A stretch of DNA of 22,152 nt from Deltaproteobacteria bacterium (lineage in GTDB: Bacteria > Myxococcota_A > UBA9160 > SZUA-336), in the NCBI GenBank assembly GCA_030624945.1, contig JAUXJB010000001.1:1-22152 (forward strand). The letters are read 5' to 3'. Below, piece by piece: positions 1 to 7,877 of this stretch (position 1 is the first letter of the stretch; each line of letters opens with the position of its first letter). Both the position numbers and the translations under genes were made by a program. The notes beneath the pieces were generated by a model. The model was not told where the DNA came from, searched no databases, and was given only the letters and a program-made list of their open reading frames with translations.

Positions 1-696
1 CTGGCTGGCCGCCTCCACCGGGCGATCGGGGCCGGCGCCGATGTTCGGGTGATTCCGACCCGCGTCCTCGACGGCTGTCGGATGGGCCCGCGCGGGGTCG
101 CGCAGGCCCTGGAGGACGTCGTGGCGACCTTCGAGCGAGAGGCGAGCTTGCGCTTCGCGCTAGCGGCGGAGCCCTGGCTCCCGCCCGACGACACGACGCT
201 CGAGGACGCGTTGCGCGATCTGGTTCGGGACTTCGAGCCGCCTCCGGGCGGGATCGTGCTCGCCCTTCTGCCGCTCGAGGACCGCCGTCCCGCCTGGCCG
301 CCCGATCTCCGCTACGGAATCGCCGATCCGCTCGGCTCCCACGCGCTGGTCGGCTGCGCCGATGTCGGGTCGATTCGCGCGGTCACGGCGATTCACGAGA
401 TCGGGCACCTGCTCGGGGCCATCCACGTGCGGGATCGGAGCTCCGTCATGCACGCGGTGGCGGACTTCGAGGGGCGCTTCTTCGACCCGCTGAACCGCAG
501 CATCCTGCGTGCCTCGCGGACGCGGCACTTCGGCGAGCCCCTGTCCCCGCAAACGATCGGCCGCCTCGAGGCCATCTACCGCGCGGCCGCGCGCTTCCCC
601 GAGCGAGTCGAGGCGAAGGACCTGAAGGCGGCTCTCGCCGCCCTGCGCGACGTTTCCGGGAGACGGCCGGTGGGCGCGAAGGCGGAGTCTCGCTGA
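1..696 (+). CDS. Metzincin-type zinc metallopeptidase, 5' end outside window
   Basis: The reading frame is open from the first base, so the gene probably starts upstream. The GTG at 49 is the first start codon inside the window, but the residues encoded before it look like normal protein. The sequence shows the extended zinc motif HEIGHLLGAIH (bases 394-426), with three His ligands and the catalytic Glu, followed by a Met-turn SVMH (about 442-453). That order and spacing define the metzincin clan. Archaemetzincins (M54) have a similar layout but normally carry Cys residues just after the motif, and these are absent here. No signal peptide can be judged because the N-terminus is missing. The gene converges with the next one, leaving 17 bases between stops. 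Substrate unknown; peptidase class quite sure, family uncertain. Confidence 0.8.
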   Translation: MAGRLHRAIGAGADVRVIPTRVLDGCRMGPRGVAQALEDVVATFEREASLRFALAAEPWLPPDDTTLEDALRDLVRDFEPPPGGIVLALLPLEDRRPAWPPDLRYGIADPLGSHALVGCADVGSIRAVTAIHEIGHLLGAIHVRDRSSVMHAVADFEGRFFDPLNRSILRASRTRHFGEPLSPQTIGRLEAIYRAAARFPERVEAKDLKAALAALRDVSGRRPVGAKAESR

Positions 697-713
697 GCGG
701 GCGCCTCGCCGGT

Positions 714-1166
714 TCACTTCTTTGGCGAGAGCACCTCGAGCGTGGATCGCGGGGACCCCTCTACCGCCCCCGCCTTCCGGCTGGAGAGCTCGAGGCGCAA
801 GGAGATGTCCTGGCGGCGAAGCACCTCCCCGAGGACCTCGGCCACGTCGATCTCTCTGAGCCACTGGCCAAACTGGCTGGACAGCGTCTCGAACAGCTGC
901 GCGCGTACGTCCTCGCCCTGGCGGGCTACGAAGTCGACCCACTCCCTGGGGACGGAATCGTTGAACGCCTGTCGCAGGGCCTCCTCGGTCGTGAAGAAGG
1001 AGCTGAATCCGACCGACGCGGCGCGTCGGACCACCTCTCGGATCAGGGATTCCAGGACCCCCGCGCGCTGGGCGTCGATCTCGAGCCCATCCGGATCGCC
1101 CCCGAATTCGAGCCCCCGCGGCCCTGGCGGGGCGTCGTCCGACTCGGGATCCCACGCCTGACTCAT
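714..1166 (-). CDS. Hypothetical helical protein, 150 aa
   Basis: I do not recognise this protein. It starts at an ATG with no clear Shine-Dalgarno. The first 30 or so residues are acidic and rich in Pro and Gly. Residues 35-118 look like amphipathic helices (for example EVVRRAASVGF, then EEALRQAFNDSVPREWVDFVARQ and WLREIDVAEVLGEVL). A short strand-like segment, ISLRLELSSRKA, follows at about 121-132. The layout loosely recalls small phasin-like or PHA-regulator-like helical proteins, but no diagnostic motif is present. There is no signal peptide or membrane segment, so it is probably cytoplasmic. It is divergent from the CBS-domain gene across a 53-base gap that must hold both promoters. Codon use resembles that of its neighbours, and the opposite-strand frames look like shadows. 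Confidence 0.7.
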   Translation of the reverse strand: MSQAWDPESDDAPPGPRGLEFGGDPDGLEIDAQRAGVLESLIREVVRRAASVGFSSFFTTEEALRQAFNDSVPREWVDFVARQGEDVRAQLFETLSSQFGQWLREIDVAEVLGEVLRRQDISLRLELSSRKAGAVEGSPRSTLEVLSPKK

Positions 1167-1219
1167 GGGCCAATACTAGCAAGGGGAAAGCGATTGTAAC
1201 CGGGACACGGCCGTGATAG

Positions 1220-1639
1220 ATGGGCCCTGTGACAATCCGAGACATCATGAAGACCAGAGTCGTCACCATTCCGGCCGATGACAGCCTCTGGGTCGTACAG
1301 GAGATCATGGAGTTCGGGGATACCCGGCACCTGCCCGTGGTCCGCCTGGGCGAGCTGGTCGGCGTCGTTTCGGAACGCGACCTGCTGCGGGCGTCGCTAT
1401 CCAACGTGATGGGGCTGCCCGCCGAAGAGCAGAAGATCTTTCTCGAGGGCGTGAAGATCTCCGAGGTGATGTCCTCACCGCCCATCTTCATCGAGAAGGA
1501 CGAGTCGGTCCAAAAGGCGGCCCGTACGCTGGCGGAGAGGAAGATCGGCTGTCTGCCGGTCGTGGAGGGCGGCAAGCTGATAGGAATCGTGACGGAGACG
1601 GATGTGCTCGAGTACTTCTCCGGACTCGACCTCGGCTGA
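1220..1639 (+). CDS. CBS-domain pair protein
   Basis: This is a stand-alone Bateman module of 139 residues with two CBS domains and nothing else. The first spans about residues 6-60 (VTIRDIMKTRVV, then RHLPVVRLGELVGVVSERDLL). The second spans about 75-136 (ISEVMSSPPIFI, then GCLPVVEGGKLIGIVTETDVLEYF). The paired 'LPVV..G.LVG(I/V)V(S/T)E.D' strands and helices are typical of domains that bind AMP, ATP or other adenosyl ligands and regulate a partner. No partner domain is fused. Start choice is uncertain: ATG at 1220 has no clear ribosome site, and a GTG at 1229 would give the more usual N-terminus beginning TIRDIM. Its stop is only two bases from the stop of the convergent MATE gene. Family assignment is secure; the target is unknown. 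Confidence 0.9.
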   Translation: MGPVTIRDIMKTRVVTIPADDSLWVVQEIMEFGDTRHLPVVRLGELVGVVSERDLLRASLSNVMGLPAEEQKIFLEGVKISEVMSSPPIFIEKDESVQKAARTLAERKIGCLPVVEGGKLIGIVTETDVLEYFSGLDLG

Positions 1640-1641
1640 CC

Positions 1642-3084
1642 TCAAACCTCGACGCTCTGCCAGCGTCCGCGTACGAAGCGGACGATCAGCATCACCGCCT
1701 TGATGGCGTAGTCGAAGACGAGCGCGCTCCAGACAATCTGCAGTGACGCACCGAACACGTGGGTGGCGATCGAAGCCGGAACCAACCGGAACACGAACAG
1801 GCCCATGAACACCGCGAGCAGCGGGAAGCGCGTGTCTCCCGCTCCGCGCAGCGCGCCGCCGAGCGCGAACTCTATCGCCATCAGCGGTTGGACCGCTCCC
1901 AGGATCCAGATGAAGTCGACCGTGCGCGAGATCGTCTCCGGATCGTCACTGAAGATGCGAGCGATCGGATGCGCGAAGGCGATGACCAGTACCCCCATGA
2001 TCGTCATGCTCGCTACCGCCCCGCCGAGCGCACGCCAGCCGGAGCGGGCTGCGGCCTCGGGATCGCCCTGGCCGAGGTGCTGGCCGACCAGCGTGGAGGC
2101 GGCGGTTCCGAATCCGACGCCCGGGAGAAAGGACAGGGAGAGGATCTGCGCGCCGACGTTGTAGGCGGCGATCGCGGTCGTTCCGTAGCCCGCCATCAGG
2201 CGCTGAAACAACAGCAGTCCGACGTGGAAGAGCCCGCCCTCGATTACCGCCGGATAGCCGATGTGCGTGATTCGGCGCAGGATCTCGCGCTCGGGTCGGA
2301 AGCTGGCGCCCGACGGGGCCAGGACCAGGCGGCGCGCTCTCCAGAGCGGCCAGAAGACCAGCACCTGAAACACCATGGCCAGGCTGGAGGCGATCCCCGC
2401 TCCGCCCACGCCCAGGGCGGGGGCGCCGAGATGTCCGAAGATCAGCACCCAGTTCAGGAACAGGTTCAGCAGGTTTGCCGCGACGCCGATCGCCAGTGGG
2501 GTTCTCGTGTCCCCGGCCGCGCGCAGCGCCGCGCCAAACATGAGCGCGACCGCCATCGGCACGTTGCCGATCAGCAGCCAGAAGATGTACCGCGAGCCCG
2601 CCTCGACCACGCCCGGCTCGACTCCGTAGAGGCTGATTGCAAATCGCGTGATGGGCAATCCGATGAGTGTGGTGGCCAGCGCCAGCACGCTGCTGAGCCA
2701 GATGCCCTGGCGCAGCGCGCGATCTGCCAGGAGCTCGTCGCGTGCTCCTACCGCACGCGCCAGCAGCGCGACGACGCCCGTGGGGACGACGATGCTGACG
2801 GACTGGAAGAGCCAGTAGGTCTGACCGCCGAGCCCCACGGCGGCGAGTGCGACAGGGCCGAGCGAGCCGACCATGGCGAAATCGGCCCAGCGCACGGCCG
2901 TCTGCATCAGCAGGCTCAGGATGGTCGGCCATGCGAGCTCCCAGACTCCGAGCGCCTGTGGCGAGGCGGCGAGCGGTTCGGGCGGCTTGTCGCGAAGGTC
3001 GAGTAGCGGGGAGGCGGTCTCCGGAACGTCTTTCGGTGCGCGAGTATCTGCTCCCTCGTCGGTCACGGCGGGTTTGTCGCACAC
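1642..3084 (-). CDS. MATE family multidrug/toxin exporter
   Basis: This is an inner-membrane antiporter of the MATE (NorM/DinF) family, which exports cationic or organic compounds using a Na+ or H+ gradient. The 480 residues hold about 12 hydrophobic segments in two homologous halves. The first half begins at WELAWPTILSLLMQTAV (about residue 48), and internal repeats carry the family's AALRAAGDTRTPL and GALRGAGDTRFPL motifs. The start is GTG at 3084. It leaves about 45 mostly polar, Pro-rich residues before the first membrane helix, so the true start may be slightly downstream, although no ATG is available in that stretch. It is divergent from the aldehyde dehydrogenase gene (55-base gap) and convergent with the CBS gene. 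The substrate cannot be predicted from sequence. Confidence 0.93.
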   Translation of the reverse strand: MCDKPAVTDEGADTRAPKDVPETASPLLDLRDKPPEPLAASPQALGVWELAWPTILSLLMQTAVRWADFAMVGSLGPVALAAVGLGGQTYWLFQSVSIVVPTGVVALLARAVGARDELLADRALRQGIWLSSVLALATTLIGLPITRFAISLYGVEPGVVEAGSRYIFWLLIGNVPMAVALMFGAALRAAGDTRTPLAIGVAANLLNLFLNWVLIFGHLGAPALGVGGAGIASSLAMVFQVLVFWPLWRARRLVLAPSGASFRPEREILRRITHIGYPAVIEGGLFHVGLLLFQRLMAGYGTTAIAAYNVGAQILSLSFLPGVGFGTAASTLVGQHLGQGDPEAAARSGWRALGGAVASMTIMGVLVIAFAHPIARIFSDDPETISRTVDFIWILGAVQPLMAIEFALGGALRGAGDTRFPLLAVFMGLFVFRLVPASIATHVFGASLQIVWSALVFDYAIKAVMLIVRFVRGRWQSVEV

Positions 3085-3139
3085 GGGCTATCCGCGCGCA
3101 AATTGACGCGGATTCGCCGATCCTATAGAGGTTGATCCC

Positions 3140-4687
3140 ATGGCGCTGTTAAAGCCGGTCGACGGGCCGGGCGAGCTTCACGGTCGACGCAAGCTCGAGG
3201 TGTTCAACCCCGCCACGCTCGAGAAGAACGGGGAGATCGTGGTCGCGACGGCGTCCGGCGTGCAGCAGGCCGTCACGGCTGCGCGCGCGGCTCAGGAAAG
3301 CTGGGCCGCACTCGGCTTCGGGGAGCGCAGTCGGCTCATGCTCAAGGTGCGCGATGCTCTGATCGGAGGGGTCGACTCCCTGATCGAGGTCATCTGCAAC
3401 GACACCGGCAAGCCGCGCATCGAGGTGTTGGCGGGCGAGGTATCGGGCTCCTGCGAAGCGCTCACGTTCTACGCGCGACATGCCAGGCGGTTGCTGGGGA
3501 GCCGGAGAGAGCGGCGACACCCGCTCGAGAGTGTGAAGCTCGTCCGCTCCTACGGTCCCATGGGTGTCGTTGGAGCGATCACACCCTGGAACTTCCCGCT
3601 GCTTCTCTCCGTGGCTCCCACCGTGCAGGCGCTGATGGCGGGGAACGCGGTCGTTCTCAAGCCGTCGGAGGTCACTCCCTTCGTGGGTCTCGCCCTGGAG
3701 GAGGTCTTTCGCGCGGCCGAGGTCCCCGAGGGCGTGTTCCAGGTGGTGTCCGGGGATGCGTCTACCGGAGCTGCGCTCGTCCAGTCCGGCTGCGACATGA
3801 TCTCCTTTGCGGGCTCCGCGCGCACCGGTCGCGCTGTCGCAGAGGCGTGCGCGCAGCGGCTGATTCCGTACGCGCTCGAGCTCACGGGCAAGAACCCGAT
3901 GATCCTCTGCGAGGACGCCGATCTGGAGCGGGCCTCCCGCTATGCGGTGTCGGGTGCCTTCGCGAATTCGGGCCAGATCTGTACCTCGATCGAGCGCGTT
4001 TACGTCGTCGAGAAGGTCGCGCAGCCGTTTGTGGACCGCGTCGTCGCGCTCACACGCCGGCTGCGGCAGGGTCCCGAAACGCTGGGCGAGATCGATGTCG
4101 GGTCGCTCACCCTTCCGGATCAGCTCGATGTCCTCGAGCGCCACGTCAAGGATGCCATCGACAAGGGCGCGCGCGCGCTCACCGGCGGGCGCCGCAATCC
4201 GGCCTACGAGGGGTACTTCTACGAGCCGACGGTGCTCGTCGACGTCGATGACAGCATGCAGGTCATGCACGAAGAGACCTTCGGACCGATGCTTCCGATT
4301 CAGGTCGTGAAGGACGAGGACGAGGCGCTGCAGCTCGTCGGTGGTGACAGCTACGCTCTGCAAGTGAGTCTGTGGACGCGCAGCGGCTACCGCGCTCGGC
4401 AGCTGGCGGATCGGGTACCCGTGGGGAGGGTGACGGTGAATGACGTCTCGTCCAGCCACTCGATGTTCGCGAGCCCCGTTGTTGGCATCAAGCAAAGCGG
4501 GATCGATCGGGGGAACGCGGAGAGCGGTCTCAAGCGTTACACGCGCGTCCAGTCGGTGTTGCAGCCGCGCTTCCCCTTCCGAGGAGACGGCCTCTCGTAT
4601 CCGTATGGCAGCGGCGCGTTGCGCGCGCATGAGCGGATGCTACGCGTGTTCTATCGTTCTCCGATCGGGAGGCTCCTGGGGAAGTGA
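3140..4687 (+). CDS. NAD(P)-dependent aldehyde dehydrogenase
   Basis: This enzyme of the aldehyde dehydrogenase superfamily oxidises an aldehyde to a carboxylate with NAD(P). The catalytic Cys281 lies in NSGQICTS, the general base Glu247 in LELTGKNP, and the oxyanion Asn151 in TPWNFP. Lys174 in VLKPSE is the cofactor-binding lysine. The 515-residue length is slightly long, because a C-terminal tail after about residue 470 carries FPFRGDGLSYPYGSG and a basic amphipathic end (ERMLRVFYRSPIGRLLGK). That tail could touch membrane; this is inference. The ATG has an AGAGG ribosome site at 3127-3131, eight bases upstream. A weak TTGACG/TATAGA pair (3103-3129) sits in the 55-base divergent gap. The stop overlaps the GTG of the next gene by four bases, implying translational coupling to the LpxD-like protein. 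The substrate is unknown. Confidence 0.95.
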   Translation: MALLKPVDGPGELHGRRKLEVFNPATLEKNGEIVVATASGVQQAVTAARAAQESWAALGFGERSRLMLKVRDALIGGVDSLIEVICNDTGKPRIEVLAGEVSGSCEALTFYARHARRLLGSRRERRHPLESVKLVRSYGPMGVVGAITPWNFPLLLSVAPTVQALMAGNAVVLKPSEVTPFVGLALEEVFRAAEVPEGVFQVVSGDASTGAALVQSGCDMISFAGSARTGRAVAEACAQRLIPYALELTGKNPMILCEDADLERASRYAVSGAFANSGQICTSIERVYVVEKVAQPFVDRVVALTRRLRQGPETLGEIDVGSLTLPDQLDVLERHVKDAIDKGARALTGGRRNPAYEGYFYEPTVLVDVDDSMQVMHEETFGPMLPIQVVKDEDEALQLVGGDSYALQVSLWTRSGYRARQLADRVPVGRVTVNDVSSSHSMFASPVVGIKQSGIDRGNAESGLKRYTRVQSVLQPRFPFRGDGLSYPYGSGALRAHERMLRVFYRSPIGRLLGK

Positions 4688-5739
4688 AGCCCGTGCAACT
4701 CGGCAAGCTCGCCGTGGAACTGGATCTCGAGTGCGAGGGAGATCCGGCCGTCGAGGTTCGGGGCCTGGCAGGGCTGCGGGACGCGTCGCCCCAGGATCTG
4801 AGCTTCGTTACGGGAGAGCGCTATCGCAAAGACTTCGAGCTGTCCGGCGCGGGCGCGTACCTGGTGCCACCCGATTTTGACACCGATGGCCGACCGTGCT
4901 TGCGCACGCGCGCACCCTATGCGGATTTCGCGCGTGCCATCGAAGTTCTTCACCCGCGTTCGAAGCCCGCTCCGGGCGTGCATGAGACAGCCGTTCTCGG
5001 CGGTGGCGTCGCCCTCGGGAAGGACGTCTCGGTCGGCCCGTACTGCGTGATCGGCACGGGTGCGAGCATCGGAGATCGAACCTGCCTCCACGCACAGGTC
5101 GTCCTCTATCCCGGTGTGCGCATCGGCGTGGATTGCGAGATCCATTCCGGAGTCCACCTGCGAGACGACGTGACGCTGGGCGACCGCTGCGTGATCCAGA
5201 GCGGCGCCGTGATCGGGGGCGAGGGGTTCGGCTTCACCTTTCGCGCGGACGGTACGCGCATCCGCGTGCCCCACCGCTGCCCGGTGGAGATCGGCGACGA
5301 CTGCGAGATCGGCGCGAACTCGACGATCGACGCCTCTCACCCCGGGCATCCGCGGCGCGGGCACCCGGAGGTGCGGACGCGTCTCGGGAACGGCGTGAAG
5401 GTCGACAACCTGGTGCAGATCGGCCACGGCACGGATATCGGCGATGGCGCCATGCTGTGTGCGCTGGTGGGCTTGGCGGGCAGCAGCGAGGTGGGCCGGG
5501 GCGTCTACATCGGTGGCCAGGCGGGCGTCGCGGACGGCGTGCGCATCGGCCCGGGCGCGCTGATCGGGGGCGGGACCGGCGTCGCGGGCGACATCGAGGC
5601 GGGTGCGCAGGTGCTCGGCTATCCGCCGATGGAACGCAGGCTGTGGTGGCGCGTCATGGCCGCCTCGAAGCGGTTGCCACAGCTGCTGCGACGCGTGCGG
5701 GAGATCGAGAAGAAGGTCGACGTCGCTAGCGGGGACTGA
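4684..5739 (+). CDS. lpxD: LpxD-like UDP-3-O-acylglucosamine N-acyltransferase
   Basis: LpxD transfers a 3-hydroxyacyl chain from acyl-ACP to the 2-amino group of UDP-3-O-acyl-glucosamine in lipid A synthesis, in the cytoplasm. The 351 residues follow the family order. An N-terminal uridine-binding domain (about 1-100; DASPQDLSFV near 38) is followed by a left-handed beta-helix of hexapeptide repeats (about 100-310) and a C-terminal helix (LPQLLRRVREIEKKV). His248, in NLVQIGHG, corresponds to the catalytic His239 of E. coli. IGGEGFGF and IGGQAGVADG are also family signatures. One departure stands out: the usual TTIDRGAL segment is replaced by a longer His/Pro/Arg-rich stretch at about residues 217-231. 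It starts at GTG, overlapping the dehydrogenase stop, and has no bam/fabZ/lpxA neighbours. It may be a paralogue with another amino-sugar acceptor; family is sure, lipid A role likely but not certain. Confidence 0.88.
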   Translation: MKPVQLGKLAVELDLECEGDPAVEVRGLAGLRDASPQDLSFVTGERYRKDFELSGAGAYLVPPDFDTDGRPCLRTRAPYADFARAIEVLHPRSKPAPGVHETAVLGGGVALGKDVSVGPYCVIGTGASIGDRTCLHAQVVLYPGVRIGVDCEIHSGVHLRDDVTLGDRCVIQSGAVIGGEGFGFTFRADGTRIRVPHRCPVEIGDDCEIGANSTIDASHPGHPRRGHPEVRTRLGNGVKVDNLVQIGHGTDIGDGAMLCALVGLAGSSEVGRGVYIGGQAGVADGVRIGPGALIGGGTGVAGDIEAGAQVLGYPPMERRLWWRVMAASKRLPQLLRRVREIEKKVDVASGD

Positions 5740-5744
5740 TTCTG

Positions 5745-6554
5745 GTGAGAGAGGTCCGGGGGGTGCCGCTGGAGGAGATCCGGCGCAGGTTTGCGCAGGA
5801 CTCGGGGCGGATAACGAGCAACCTGCTGCGCGCGTTGCGCAACGATCCGCGCGCGGGGGCGCGCGCCATGGCGGGCCGGCTCGCTGCTCGGCGCAGGCGT
5901 GTGGTGGCCGAACGCAGGCGCCTGCGGGAGCTGTTCCGGACGGAGGATGAGCTTCGCAGCCGGGGCGTGGTGCGCATCGCGGGCGTCGACGAGGTTGGAA
6001 TGGGACCCCTGGCGGGACCCGTGGTCGCCGCGGCGGTCGTGCTCCCGCCCGGCACGCGAATCGACGGGCTGCGGGACTCCAAGCTGCTCAGCGCGCGCGC
6101 GCGCGAGCGTCTCGATCGCGAGATCCGGTCGCGCGCACTCTGTTACGCGGTGGGCTACGTCGGGCCCGCCGAGGTCGACCGCCTGAACGTCTACCGGGCC
6201 GGGCTGCTCGCCATGCGTCTGGCCGTGGAGTCCCTCGGAGCGCCGCCCCAGATCGCGCTGATCGACGGACGGCGCGTTCCCGAGCTCGAGCTGGAGCAGC
6301 GCATGGTGGTTGGCGGCGATCGCAAGGTGGGGTCGATCGCGGCCGCTTCCATCCTGGCCAAGGTCTGGCGGGATCGATACATGCTCGAGCTCGACGCGTA
6401 CTACCCGGACTACGGCTTTGCGCGAAACAGCGGCTACGGGACGGCCGAGCACCTGGGCGCGCTGTCGCGCCGCGGTCCCTCGCCCGTCCATCGCAGCTCC
6501 TTCGGACCGGTCCGTCGCGCGCCCGCGGGACGGGGAGTGCCCGAGGGGGTCTGA
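5745..6554 (+). CDS. rnhB: Ribonuclease HII, long form
   Basis: RNase HII removes ribonucleotides from DNA by cutting RNA-DNA hybrids at ribo-deoxyribo junctions. The four carboxylates are present: Asp82 and Glu83 in AGVDEVGMGPLAGPV, Asp174 in LIDGRR and Asp210 in KVWRDRYM. RDSKLLS and SIAAASILAKV are further family motifs. The 269 residues include about 75 helical, Arg-rich residues before the catalytic core (IRRRFAQDS, NDPRAGARAMAG, ELFRTEDELRSRG). This resembles the N-terminal extension of Bacillus-type RNase HII rather than the short E. coli form. The conserved GRG triplet that reads the junction is GMG here (residues 85-87). It starts at GTG five bases after the lpxD-like stop, with GGGGA at 5731-5735 as a possible ribosome site. 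Function is confident. Confidence 0.95.
   Translation: MREVRGVPLEEIRRRFAQDSGRITSNLLRALRNDPRAGARAMAGRLAARRRRVVAERRRLRELFRTEDELRSRGVVRIAGVDEVGMGPLAGPVVAAAVVLPPGTRIDGLRDSKLLSARARERLDREIRSRALCYAVGYVGPAEVDRLNVYRAGLLAMRLAVESLGAPPQIALIDGRRVPELELEQRMVVGGDRKVGSIAAASILAKVWRDRYMLELDAYYPDYGFARNSGYGTAEHLGALSRRGPSPVHRSSFGPVRRAPAGRGVPEGV
6543..6549 (+). promoter_or_regulatory. Strong ribosome binding site that fixes a TTG start
   Basis: GAGGGGG lies inside the last codons of rnhB, with six bases between it and a TTG at 6556. No ATG or GTG in the same frame gives a sensible protein start nearby. The spacing is close to ideal, so it supports TTG as the start of the following gene. Confidence 0.6.
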
Positions 6555-6555
6555 C

Positions 6556-6927
6556 TTGCCGCACCTGGTCTTCGAGGGCGACGTGGATCTCAGCGCGTAC
6601 GCCCGCGACTACGCGCCCGTGCTCATCCGGCACGGGAAAGATGTGCTGCGCGCAGATCGCGTCTACGTCGAGCGCGAGCAACGCGAGGTTCTGATCGAGG
6701 CCCTCGTGGTCGAGGCGGGCCGCAAGATGCCCTTCTACGTCAGGATCTCGCGCCACACGGACGGGTCCACCACGCTCCGCGTCGATCCGATGACGCATCC
6801 CGAACGCAGCCCCGGGCTCCGCGAGCTCGTGACCACCCTCGCCGAACAATTGCTTGCGAGAACGCGCGGCGCAAAGATTCGGGCGACGAACCTCGTGCTA
6901 CCATCCGCCGTAGGAGAGAGCGGATGA
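6556..6927 (+). CDS. Small protein with CHMI/tautomerase-like N-terminus, TTG start
   Basis: This 123-residue protein starts at TTG, two bases... from the rnhB stop, behind a good ribosome site at 6543-6549. The mature N-terminus would read (M)PHLVFE, matching the start of 5-carboxymethyl-2-hydroxymuconate isomerases (MPHFIVE), whose Pro after Met is the catalytic base of the tautomerase superfamily. The rest, with a strand-like [17 protein letters not shown], then [10 protein letters not shown] and a helix [16 protein letters not shown], could fit a beta-alpha-beta fold. Beyond the first few residues I see no convincing identity to that family. There is no signal peptide or membrane segment. 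Its stop overlaps the cysK ATG by four bases (ATGA). That this is a gene is fairly sure; the enzymatic role is a hypothesis. Confidence 0.72.
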   Translation: MPHLVFEGDVDLSAYARDYAPVLIRHGKDVLRADRVYVEREQREVLIEALVVEAGRKMPFYVRISRHTDGSTTLRVDPMTHPERSPGLRELVTTLAEQLLARTRGAKIRATNLVLPSAVGESG

Positions 6928-7877
6928 GAATCGCCAAGGACATCACGAAGCTGATCGGTGATACGCCACTGGTCCAGCTGAACAAGGTCACGGAGGGGGC
7001 CGGCGCGCGGATCGTCGCCAAGCTCGAGAGCTTCAATCCCTCGAGCAGCGTGAAGGACCGCCTCGGTATTGCCATGATCGAGGCTGCGGAGCTCGAGGGA
7101 GTCATCGAGCCCGGCAAGTCGGTGATCATCGAGCCGACCTCGGGAAACACGGGCATCGCGCTCGCCATGGTGGCGGCGGCCAGGGGGTACGAGCTCATCC
7201 TCACCATGCCCGACACCTTCTCGACCGAGCGGCGCGTGGTCTTGCGCGCCTACGGCGCCAAGCTGGTTCTGACGCCCGGCAACGAGATGATGGGGGGTGC
7301 GGTCAAGGAGGCGGAGGCTCTCGCCGCGAAGATCCCGAACAGCTTCATCCCACAGCAGTTCAAGAATCCTGCGAATCCCGCGATTCATCGCGAGACCACG
7401 GCGCTCGAGATCTGGCGAGATACCGACGGCGAAGTGGACTACGTCGTGAGCGGTGTCGGTACGGGCGGAACGATTACCGGCATCGCCCAGGTGCTGAACC
7501 AGAAGAAGCCGGGCTTCAAGGCGATCGCCATCGAGCCCGTGGAGTCCCCGGTGATCTCCGGGGGAAGTGCCGGCAGGCACAAGATCCAGGGAATCGGCGC
7601 CGGCTTCATCCCGGACGTGCTCGAGACCGGTCTGCTGGCTGGAGTGATTCAGGTCTCCAGCGACGAGTCCATCGAGATGGCCAGACGCCTCGCCGTCGAG
7701 GAGGGCATTCTGTCCGGGATCTCGTCGGGGGCCGCCGTGGTGGGCGCCTTGCGCGTGGCCGAGGAGCCCGAGGCGCAGGGCAAGCTGATCGTGACGATCC
7801 TGCCCGACTTCGGCGAGCGCTACCTGACCACGACGCTCTTCGAGACGCTTCAGTATGATGGGAGTGATGAGATCTAG
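6924..7877 (+). CDS. cysK: Cysteine synthase (O-acetylserine sulfhydrylase)
   Basis: This PLP enzyme makes L-cysteine from O-acetylserine and sulfide in the cytoplasm. Lys44, in NPSSSVKDR, forms the PLP Schiff base. PTSGNTG (71-77) is the substrate-binding loop, GTGGT (179-183) binds the PLP phosphate, and SGISSGAA carries the Ser that contacts the pyridine nitrogen. Length (317 residues) and the opening [11 protein letters not shown] are typical of CysK/CysM. The C-terminal part ([13 protein letters not shown]) is also conserved. The protein ends in Ile, as CysK partners often do. An AGGAGAG site at 6912-6918 precedes the ATG, which overlaps the previous stop by four bases. The next gene's start lies inside the last codons. 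Distinguishing CysK from CysM or cystathionine beta-synthase-like forms is tentative, but there is no CBS domain. Confidence 0.95.
   Translation: MRIAKDITKLIGDTPLVQLNKVTEGAGARIVAKLESFNPSSSVKDRLGIAMIEAAELEGVIEPGKSVIIEPTSGNTGIALAMVAAARGYELILTMPDTFSTERRVVLRAYGAKLVLTPGNEMMGGAVKEAEALAAKIPNSFIPQQFKNPANPAIHRETTALEIWRDTDGEVDYVVSGVGTGGTITGIAQVLNQKKPGFKAIAIEPVESPVISGGSAGRHKIQGIGAGFIPDVLETGLLAGVIQVSSDESIEMARRLAVEEGILSGISSGAAVVGALRVAEEPEAQGKLIVTILPDFGERYLTTTLFETLQYDGSDEI

Noticed and set aside
1202..1208. GGGACAC near the CBS gene, also seen at 8566-8572 and in the hairpin arm
   Set aside because: Seven or eight shared bases in a GC-rich sequence are expected by chance, and positions relative to the genes differ.
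160..1575. 471-codon open frame on the minus strand
   Set aside because: It runs antisense through the metzincin, the hypothetical gene's other frame and the CBS gene. It is Arg/Gly/Pro-rich with no domain motif, a typical high-GC shadow.
3103..3129. TTGACG/TATAGA as promoter of the aldehyde dehydrogenase
   Set aside because: Spacing is only 15 bases and the -10 candidate overlaps the ribosome site, so it was noted but not listed as a feature.
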